64,000 bases of DNA. Source: an uncultured Litoreibacter sp. (GTDB taxonomy: Bacteria > Pseudomonadota > Alphaproteobacteria > Rhodobacterales > Rhodobacteraceae). The position numbers were made by a program, and so were the translations under genes. Shown here piece after piece: positions 54,726 through 63,600 of the stretch. How positions within the stretch are numbered: position 1 is the stretch's first letter; every line of letters starts with the position of its first letter. The notes beneath the pieces were generated by a model, which was given only the letters and a program-made list of their open reading frames with translations, searched no databases and was not told where the DNA came from. The DNA is taken from positions 558,001 to 622,000 of the forward strand of contig CANMWQ010000002.1 of assembly GCA_947501685.1 (NCBI GenBank), read 5' to 3'.

Positions 54726-55904
54726 CTAGCACACCTGCCCAGCTGCCCATCCAGAGGACCAGGCCCACTGGAAATTATAGCCTCCCAGCCACCCTGTCAC
54801 GTCCACGACCTCCCCAATGAAATACAACCCCGGCTGCGCCCGTGCTTCCATCGTTCTGCTGTCCAATCCGTTCGTATCGACCCCTCCCAAGGTCACCTCC
54901 GCCGTCCGGTAGCCCTCCGACCCCGTGGGTTTCATCCGCCAGTCATGCAGCGCCGCCGACAGCCGCGCCAAGGACGCCTTGCCCTGATCCCCCAACGTAC
55001 CCAAGACCCCAGCCTCCTCCACAACCAAAGCCGCCAGTTTTTCAGGCATATGTCGCGCCAAAGCGTTCTTAATCGACAGCTTGCCAAACCCGCTACGATC
55101 ATCCGAAAGCCGCGCGACAACATCCACCCCCGTCATCAAATCAACAGCGATCTCATCCCCCTCGGTCCAATAGGAGGACACCTGCAAGACAGAAGGCCCC
55201 GACAGCCCGCGATGGGTGAAGAGCAACCCTTCCTCAAAACTGGTTCGCCCACAGCTCACCCGCGCGGCTACCGAAATACCCGGCAAGGCCGCGGTCCGCT
55301 CCAGAAGCGCGGGCCCAAAGGTCAGCGGCACCAGCCCCGCCCGCGTCGGCACCAGTTCAAGGCCGAACTGTTCCGCTATTTTGTAGCCAATGCCCGTTGC
55401 GCCCATCTTCGGGATCGATTTGCCACCGGTCGCCACAACCACAGCCTCCGCCCGCACATCCAGCCCGCCACACGACACTGCAAACCCACCGCCGTCCAAG
55501 GCCCGCACATTGCCCACCTGAGTTTCCAGACGCGTCTCGACACCGGCCCCAGACAACCTGTCCGTCAGCATCGCAATGATCTGTTTTGCTGAACCATCGC
55601 AAAAAAGCTGCCCAAGGGTCTTCTCATGCCAAGCGATGCCCGCCGCATCGACCAGCGCAATGAAATCCCACTGGGTGAAGCGCTTGAGAGCAGAAACAGC
55701 GAACCGAGGATTGCCTGATAGAAACTTCTCTGCGGAGATGTTCAGGTTGGTAAAGTTGCACCGCCCCCCACCAGAGATGCGGATTTTCTCCCCGGGCTTT
55801 TTTGCGTGATCAACCAGCAGCACCCTCCGCCCACGCTGCCCAGCTTCGGCCGCGCAAAACATCCCGGCAGCTCCAGCGCCCAAGACAATGACATCAAACT
55901 CCAT
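54726..55904 (-). CDS. BaiN/HI0933-family FAD-dependent oxidoreductase
   Basis: A 392-residue flavoprotein. The dinucleotide fold VIVLGAGAAGMFCA is at residues 5-18, with RISGGGRCNFTN near 43-54, the family hallmark, and VVVATGGKSIPKMGATG near 130-147. The ending YNFQWAWSSGWAAG binds FAD. Relatives are called aminoacetone-oxidase-like or BaiN; the true substrate in this organism is unknown. Confidence 0.92.
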   Translation of the reverse strand: MEFDVIVLGAGAAGMFCAAEAGQRGRRVLLVDHAKKPGEKIRISGGGRCNFTNLNISAEKFLSGNPRFAVSALKRFTQWDFIALVDAAGIAWHEKTLGQLFCDGSAKQIIAMLTDRLSGAGVETRLETQVGNVRALDGGGFAVSCGGLDVRAEAVVVATGGKSIPKMGATGIGYKIAEQFGLELVPTRAGLVPLTFGPALLERTAALPGISVAARVSCGRTSFEEGLLFTHRGLSGPSVLQVSSYWTEGDEIAVDLMTGVDVVARLSDDRSGFGKLSIKNALARHMPEKLAALVVEEAGVLGTLGDQGKASLARLSAALHDWRMKPTGSEGYRTAEVTLGGVDTNGLDSRTMEARAQPGLYFIGEVVDVTGWLGGYNFQWAWSSGWAAGQVC

Positions 55905-55996
55905 GCCCGGCCTCTAAGCCCCGACCATCAGCGCTGCAAGCTGCGATTTTGGGGGTTGAAGTGCAAAAGCCCTCGCATTAAATCAACTCTCACTGT

Positions 55997-56071
55997 TGGG
56001 GTGTAGCCAAGTGGTAAGGCAACGCTTTTTGGTAGCGTGCACCGTAGGTTCGAATCCTACCACCCCAGCCA
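55997..56071 (+). tRNA. tRNA-Gln (anticodon TTG)
   Basis: Full cloverleaf: acceptor TGGGGTG/CACCCCA, D arm GCCAAGTGGTAAGGC, anticodon stem ACGCT/AGCGT with loop TTTTGGT giving anticodon TTG, T arm GTAGG-TTCGAAT-CCTAC, and an encoded GCCA end. It reads CAA codons. Confidence 0.97.
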
Positions 56072-56387
56072 CTTCTCTCTCATCGTTAGGCTAATAGCGG
56101 GTTAGCCCCTTCCCTTAGCCTAATGTGCCCCTGATAATGCCCCTCTTTTTGGTGGGGGATGAGGAGGATAAGGGGTACCTATTACGGGGGCGATAGGTAT
56201 GAGTAATGGAATAGGGGGACCTAACGAGAAGACCCGGAACCACCACCCATCGCCCATCATTATCCCCCCAAATAGGCTAACCGCTCTTGGAACACCCGTC
56301 TACGAGCCAGATACCCGGGAGAGCGATCCAGCCTACGCATTTCCAAGTAGTCCTCCACCAAGTGCAGGGTGTCTAGCTTCATCACAT
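56072..56387. other. tRNA-flanking region with repeated TTAGGCTAA motifs (possible attachment remnant)
   Basis: No convincing gene. TTAGGCTAA (56086-56094) and its inverse TTAGCCTAA (56115-56123) form a perfect inverted repeat, and TAGGCTAA recurs at 56273-56280. Composition and texture (runs such as CCCCTGATAATGCCCCTC) differ from the flanks. Direct linkage to a tRNA 3' end suits an integration site with recombinase arm-type sites, but no integrase gene or duplicated tRNA end is seen. Confidence 0.4.
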
Positions 56388-56450
56388 TGGACCTGTCGCG
56401 GTTTGATGCCGCTCCTTTGATAGCATTTATTGCAACAAAGGAGACGAATT

Positions 56451-56732
56451 ATGGGGCTGAAACGGACGGACGAATTTCGTGCTGATGCGGTGCGGATCGC
56501 GCTAACGAGTGGACTGACAAGGAGGCAGGTGGCTTCGGAACTAGGTGTTGGGCTTTCGACACTGAACAAGTGGGTCACGGCGCATCGTGACACCGAGATT
56601 GTGTCAGGCAAGGACCTCGACCTTGCCCGTGAGAACGAACGACTTCGGAGGGAAAATCGTATCCTGAAGGAGGAGAGGGACATTCTAAAAAGGCAACAGC
56701 GTTCTTCGCGAGCCAAAAGCCATGAGGTTTAG
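56451..56732 (+). CDS. IS3-family transposase OrfA
   Basis: A 93-residue protein with an N-terminal helix-turn-helix (about residues 5-45, LTRRQVASELGVGLSTLNKWV) and a C-terminal leucine-zipper-like coiled coil (about 55-85). It binds the element's ends. AAAGGAG precedes the ATG. The alternative start at 56430 is less likely. OrfA ends 11 bases inside orfB. Confidence 0.92.
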   Translation: MGLKRTDEFRADAVRIALTSGLTRRQVASELGVGLSTLNKWVTAHRDTEIVSGKDLDLARENERLRRENRILKEERDILKRQQRSSRAKSHEV

Positions 56733-57579
56733 GTTCATCGAAGAGCATGGCCGCGATTTCCCGACCAACCGTCTTTGCAAGGTTTTAGATGTCAGCGAAC
56801 GTGGCCTGCGTGCCTATCGCAGTCGACCGGCCAGTCAAAGGCAACGGTCAGACATGGTCGTCCTGGCTCACATCAAAGAACAGTCTCGTCTCAGCTTGGG
56901 CAGCTACGGCCGTCCACGCATGACCGAAGAACTGAAAGAGCTGGGCTTGAACATTGGCCACCGCCGCGTCGGCAGGCTCATGCGTGAGAACGGCATCCGG
57001 GTTGAAAGATCAAAGAAATACAAGGTGACGACCGACAGCAACCACGCTTTCAACATTGCGCCGAACCTGCTGAACCGGGACTTCCGTGCCGACCAGCCGA
57101 ACCAGAAGTGGGCAGGCGATATCAGCTACGTCTGGACCCGCGAAGGCTGGCTGTACTTGGCTGTCATCCTAGACCTGCATTCCCGGCGCGTGATCGGCTG
57201 GGCAGTCAGCAATCGCGTGAAACGTGACCTGGCAATCCGAGCATTGAAGATGGCCGTCGCGCTACGCCAGCCACCCAAAGGCTGCATTCATCATACGGAT
57301 CGCGGCAGCCAATATTGCTCACACGACTACCAGAAGATACTGCGCCAGCATGGCTTCCAGGTATCGATGTCCGGCAAAGGAAATTGCTATGACAACTCCG
57401 CCGTTGAGACGATCTTCAAAACAATCAAAGCGGAGCTGATTTGGCGACGGTCGTGGCAAAAACGACGGCAGGCTGAAGTGGCCATTTTCCAGTACATCAA
57501 CGGCTTCTACAATCCGCGCCGAAGGCACTCAGCTTTGGGTTGGAAAAGCCCCTCAGCCTTCAAACGGAAAGTGGCTTAA
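56722..57579 (+). CDS. IS3-family transposase OrfB (DDE integrase core)
   Basis: A 285-residue transposase: HTH_21-type segment (about 45-100), then the rve core with catalytic Asp in WAGDISYV (about 131), second Asp in HHTDRGSQY (about 194), and Glu in NSAVETIFKT (about 230). It has its own ATG. It lies in the +1 frame relative to orfA, not the -1 frame of the classical IS3 programmed shift. A C-terminal WKSPSAFK matches the family. The gene appears intact. Confidence 0.93.
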   Translation: MRFRFIEEHGRDFPTNRLCKVLDVSERGLRAYRSRPASQRQRSDMVVLAHIKEQSRLSLGSYGRPRMTEELKELGLNIGHRRVGRLMRENGIRVERSKKYKVTTDSNHAFNIAPNLLNRDFRADQPNQKWAGDISYVWTREGWLYLAVILDLHSRRVIGWAVSNRVKRDLAIRALKMAVALRQPPKGCIHHTDRGSQYCSHDYQKILRQHGFQVSMSGKGNCYDNSAVETIFKTIKAELIWRRSWQKRRQAEVAIFQYINGFYNPRRRHSALGWKSPSAFKRKVA

Positions 57580-57645
57580 ACGAGCACTTGGGGCGGCACT
57601 AAAGCGTGACAGGTCCAAGAAGCCAAATCGTAGTCTGTTCAAAGC

Positions 57646-57676
57646 AAAGGGGCCCGCGCAGAACGGGCCCCTTTTT
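57646..57676. terminator. Intrinsic terminator between the IS element and the adhesin gene
   Basis: AAAGGGGCCCG (57646-57656) pairs with CGGGCCCCTTT (57664-57674). The T-run is better on the plus strand, but it also lies 20 bases beyond the minus-strand adhesin stop and may serve both. Confidence 0.8.
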
Positions 57677-57695
57677 ATCTTGATGGGATAAGGTT

Positions 57696-60600
57696 TTAGA
57701 TAACGACGTCGACGTCTTCTTCAACCAAGATCTGCGCGCTGCCTGCTTCAAAGACATTCAACGTCTTTCCGTCGACACTTTGGGTCGTGCCAGTGTCCGT
57801 AAACCCGGAGGCATTTACGGTGTCGGTGTCGTCTCCCAATATCACGAGGGAACCAGAGTCCGTCGCGGAGAGGACATTCAGATCGGAGAGCGTCAGGGTC
57901 TGAGCCGTTCCGCCTTCCATATTGATGTACTCCAGATCCGTCACGTTCTCGACATTGCCAAAGTCCAGCGTCAGGCCAGCCGTATCCGCAAGGATCAGGT
58001 AGCCGTCAGAGTTGGCCGTGCCACTTTCCAGCGCCGCCAGATCAGCCGCGTCCAGTTCCACTTCTTCGCGGTCGGTTGAGCCATCGCCATCACTGTCGAC
58101 TTCGTGGCGGTCAAAGACACCATCGTCATCAGTGTCCTGATCACTATGTAGAGCGTGATCCGTTACAACATTTGCTGGATCACTTGGGTCAAACGGTTGG
58201 ACCCCAAAGGCGACGTCGTCATGATAGACGTTGCTAGCGGCGGACCATTCGCCATGGTAGTAGAGACGCATTTCGTAGGTTTCTCCTGCCTCCAAGACCA
58301 TTGCGTTATCAAACAAGATTTCAGTACTCGAAATCATCCCGGTGTCTGTAAGGACCTCTGTGTAGGTCTCGAACCCATCATTGCTCATCCGGATTGTAAC
58401 CCCAGTGGTATGGGAAGTGACGTTGTTCACACGGATCGAGTTCATTGCAAGTGCATCCGTCCCGGCTGGGAATGTTTCTTGCATCTCGAACGCCAACTGA
58501 ACGTAGTGGTCATCGGCAAATGGATCCAGATGTGCATCATCAACCGTATCGAGCATGAATGCAGTGCCGCTCAGGTTCTTATCCTGAAGACCCGCGCCCA
58601 AATCACCACCAATCAAGTCTGGTGAGAAATAGTCTTGATCAAGCTCTGGAACGACCGCTTGGTTTGAATGGGCATTCAGGTTCAAGCTGTACTTCAGCGC
58701 AATTTGCTCTGCATAGGTCAAACTGGCGTCCGTGTATTCGCTCGGATTGTTCTGATGCAGACCAAAGGCCAAGGCCGAAGCATCTGATCCAAGATCAACC
58801 GTTTGAGACTTATTGGTCGCAGCCTCGTCACCATCCCAAATCCCGTCACCATCGCTGTCGACGTCAAGGCTGTTGTTCACCCCATCACCATCAGCATCCG
58901 GGTAGGAAATAGTAAGAGGCGACCCACCGATTGTGAACGAGGTATTGGCGTTGATGGGTGAATCAATGATGTCGAAACTCAGGCTTCTAATGCCGCCGGC
59001 TTCAGCGATCATTTCATAGTCCAGTCCAACGAAGGTTACATGACCACCGGCCTGATCGTTGCCATCACCGCCATCTGGGTCGATGAGTGTGATAATACCA
59101 TCGGAATTTACTGACCGCGCCGCAGTGTTGGCTGTTCCACCGCCCGAAAGGTTGACTGGATCAGCGACAACAAAGTCAAGGTTAGACAAGACCGTGCCGT
59201 TGTCTAACGTCATGGTAAAGTTGCCGATGGAGTTCCCTGCATAAAGTGAGGACACTTCAAAGGTCAGGTCAGCGAAAGCGCCGTCAAACTCTGACGTAAT
59301 GGTGCCTTCTAGCGACTCGTTGTACGAGAAGCTCACACCGTTCGCGTTTGAGACCGTGCCGCCCCCGCTGCCAGTGACCGTCACACCGATGTCACCGATA
59401 GTGCCCGTTGCTTGGCCTGCGCTGAACGCTGTGTCAGCGGCAAGAGCGATTGGTGCGAAGTCTTCAATAGTATCCAGAATACCATCGCCGTCGTCGTCGG
59501 TGTCAAAGCTGCTGGAAATGCCGTCTGCGTCGTGATCGTCTTGACCATCGGCTTCCGTGATAAGCACGTGGTTCGTGCCCGTCGCGTTCGCGTCAAGCCC
59601 AAGGCGACCGCCGGACTCGGTCAGGTCATAGGCGTCATCCAAGCCGTCACCATTGGCATCAAAACCGGAGGCTTCGATGAAGTCTTGGCCATATTGCGCT
59701 TCGACATTGTCACCCACGCCGCCGCCGTCGCTATCCGCGTCGAGGCTGTCGATGATGCCGTCGCCATCGGTATCCGGATTGGTATCCACGTTTGGATCAA
59801 ATGGCGCGGACAGTTGGAAGTTATCCAGAGATGCATTTGGCGTTTGATTGGACGCTTGTATTTCAGCGCCTGCTTCGTTCACCAATCTTGTCGCGGTGAT
59901 TTCAAACCCAAGCTGTTGGCCGATAAGCGGGCTGCCCTCTTCGACCACCAACTCGAAGGTCCATGTGTCGGTCTCGCCGGGCGCTATTGTCGCTTCGCTG
60001 ATCGTGGTGCCGACACGGGCACCTGGTGATCCAGCATCTGTGCCGCCAACGGTGAGCCCCGCTTCCAGATCAGGGAAGAACCCGTTCGCAAAATTACCAA
60101 CGTCCACCGACAGGGTGTATGTGCCGGGTCCCACAATTTCCTGTAGCGCTTTATAAGCCACAGTTTGACCAAGCATGTCTGGATCATATGTAGGAGCCAA
60201 GTTTAGCGTGGCGTTCCCCTCAGTCGCATCAATCCCAGCCGCACCACTGTTTTGGAAGTTATGGTTGCCGACGACCGAAATATCGCCCGGTCCCTCCAGC
60301 GGAAGTGACGGTACACCCGGCTCATCCACATCCAGAATACCGTCATTGTCATCGTCGATATCAATCGAGTTCGCCACACCATCGGCATCGGTGTCCAAAG
60401 CAACGGTTTCGGTCGCGGTCGACACTGTGCCTTCAAGCGGGTGGCCGTCATGCACGGTTTGCGTCGCGGTGATCTCTGCCCCTTCTTCCAGCGGCATTGC
60501 CGGAATTGCGGACCATTCGCCGTTCTCGTCCACAGTGACCTCAGACGGGTCAAGCGGATCGCCGTTTTCATCGACCAAAGCGATGGGTTCCCCCTCGGCA

Positions 60601-63600
60601 TCGGTCAGCACAACGGTCGAGCCGGGCACACCGAAGCCAGAGATCGTGGTGTCCAACCCGGTGACCAAATCGTCCGTTGAGAACGGCACCTCGTCCATCT
60701 CAGGCTCGCCTTGATAGACGTCCGGCGTGCCATCACCGTCGGTATCCGCTGGCGTCAGGCCAACAGAGTTTTCGGCCCCGTCAAGGTTGTCATCATAGGC
60801 ATCATCAAGGCCGTCACGATCCGTATCAACACCACTTGGCGCGATGTAGGTCTGGTTGTACTGCACCTCAACATTGTCATCGATACCGCCATTGTCGCTG
60901 TCGGTATCCATTGCGTTGATGATACCATCGTTGTCGACATCATTGGTCTCAACACCACCACTGACCCGGACATAGATATCATCAATGGCGAAATCATTGC
61001 CACTTGCATTGGTCGAGATATTAAAAACCTCGATCGTAAAGTTGGTCTCTTCGCCAGTGTTGAGAATGTTCGAATGGTCAACCCAGTCGCTAGAAGTTTG
61101 CGGACCATCCGAGATCTCGGCAACGACTTCGCCTTCAGAGTTCAGAACCCGCATACCAATCTCAAAAGGGTAGGTCGCTGCGCCTGACTGCAATATTGCG
61201 TTGGCAGCGTGAAAACCAAAATCGTATTCGGTATTTGCCGTGAGGGTTATCTCTTCCGAGAAAAATACCCCTTGCGTCGTCCCGCCATTAATCACGAGGA
61301 ACGCGCCCTCTGCGTCTCCGGTTGTGTTGTCCACCAGATGATCGAAAAGAGTCGCGCCGTGGAAGTTGTCTGCGCCAGCGGAATTCACAACGGCATATTG
61401 CCCGGCGCTATTGTTGTTAGCCCTGAAGGTGTAGCCGTCAACCCCGTTCTGGTCTTGCAAATCGCGGGAATTTCCGTCTGACAGGCTACCAAACGTACCT
61501 TCGAATTCGGCAACAAACAGAGAGGCGCTTTCGTTTACGTCCAGGATCCCATCGTTGTCATCATCGATGTCAACCACGTCAGCCACGCCGTCGCCGTCGC
61601 TATCCAGAAGGATATCGATGGGGCCAACCTCTTCCGAGGTCTGATCCCCAAGTGTTGCCACGCCGGTTACGGTGCCCGCAAAGCTTTCAAGATCAACTTC
61701 GCCTTGCGTGATCGGTCCCGGAACAGAGATGCCCAATTGGGTCAATTGGATGGATTGGTTGGTATCTACGGGCTGCGTGATGACCTCGAACCCTGTGCCA
61801 GCTGCGGCGCCTTCCGATGCAGTTGCTGTGACGGGATCGACTCGATTATCGTCGAAGCCATAGTCATAGGCCTGCAACACAGTCCCAGATGACAAATCAT
61901 TCGGTGCGTCCAGCAACGTCAAGGCAACTGCACCTGCAGCCGTATCGTTGCTTTGGAACCCTCCCTCAGCAGGGATCGTGAAGACGTAAGATCCGTCATC
62001 CGCCACATCAATGGACAGCGGCAAGCCACCCGTGACAGATGTTGGCACACTGCCTGTCATCTCGCCGGTTTCGGCCACGATCTGATCCATGACATCTTGC
62101 AGCGTGAATTCGGAAATGTTCGGGAAGAAGCTGCTGAAGGTGTTGTCCACCAAGGTGCCATCGACCTCATAGAAGCTCAGCGCATAGCTGGTCAAATCCG
62201 TATTTGTTGGAACATAGAGCTCGACAAACTCTCCATCGCCTTCGCCTGAACCGGCAAACTTCACCTCGGTGATTTGAGGGGCAGGGGGCTCGACCGAGAA
62301 CTCCCAAAGACCATCGGTGCCAACCTTAATCGGGCCATAATCCGTCCCATTGATGTCCAGCACCACCTCAGAGCCGGGAACGCCCGTCCCTTCGATGATC
62401 GACGTGGTCGCATTCGTGATCTCCAGCGGCAAGCTGTCGATACCGTCGCCATCGGCCTCATACGCATCCGCCGTGCCGTTGCCGTCCGTATCCGCTGGCG
62501 TTAGACCAACCGAATCCTCGGCCCCGTCAAGGTTTTCGTCATAGGCATCGTCCAGACCGTCGCCATCTACGTCTTCACCACTTGGCGCGATGTAGGTCTG
62601 GTTGTACTGAGCTTCTTCATTGTCGGAAGCGCCGCCATTGTCGCTGTCGGTGTCGAGAGCGTTGATAATGCCGTCACCATCAATGTCGTCGACAACTGCT
62701 TCAACGCTGATTGCGAGACCGTAAGAATTGTTGCCGGGATGACCGGTGCCTGCGTTGCCGGGCTCTTTGGTCATCGTGATGACCTCGCCGCCAGAGGTCT
62801 CTTCAAACTTGAAGTTTACGATGGTTTGCGCGCCTGTGATGGTCATTGTCATTCCATCGGCCGAGATCGTCGCTGCGCTGCTGAGGCCGCCCGGATGCGG
62901 TAGAACTGTAAAGCTGTCGACATCAACAGGTGTCGAGAAGTTGTAAACACCGGCTTCCGCCGAAGCGAGACTGAAAGTCACAACTGCGGTTTCAACCGTT
63001 GGGCCATCTTCAGGACCCGTGACAGAAACCGTCACAGTCTGGGCACCGTTGGCCAAAGGCTCGATGATGAACCCACCATTTCCTTCATGTGCAATGAAAC
63101 GGTTGCCAGTATGGCTGACGTTCACGTCTGCGAAGTGCAAACCGTCCTCGGACACAAGCTGGGCGACGCCATCGAAGTCACCAGACACACCGGCTGTGTC
63201 ATTGCCATTGATGGCGACCGGATCAGAACTGTTTGCTTCGAAAGTCGAAAGCTCGTTTACATCTAAGATGCCGTCATTGTCGTCGTCGATGTCGACTGTG
63301 TTCGCCACGTCATCTGCATCTGTGTCCAGAGCGGTAGTTTGTGTCACACTCGATGGAGTGCCCTCAAGCGGATGACCTTCGGGCAAAGTCTGCGTCGCAG
63401 TCACCTCTGCCCCCTCTTCCAGCGGGGTGGCTGGAATTGCGGACCATTCGCCGTTCTCGTCTACCGTGACCACGGCCGGATCAAGCGGATCGCCGTTTTC
63501 ATCGACCAGAGCGATCGGGTTATCGTCGGCATCTGTCAAAGCGATGGTTGAGCCGGGCACACCGATGCCTGAGATGATTGTCTCAAAACCAGCTACCAAC

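Larger units (their letters stand above)
56388..57617 (+). mobile_element. IS3-family insertion sequence, about 1.23 kb
   Basis: Bounded by imperfect 25-base inverted repeats: left TGGACCTGTCGCGGTTTGAT at 56388 onward, right end matching TGGACCTGTCACGCTTTAGT read from 57617 backward (21 of 25 identical). It carries orfA and orfB in the IS3 layout. I see no matching 3- or 4-base target duplication outside the ends (flanks CAT and AAG). Confidence 0.9.

Noticed and set aside
56199-56420. 73-residue frame between tRNA-Gln and the IS element
   Set aside because: Pro/Ser-rich, crosses the left IS end, no ribosome site or conserved feature.
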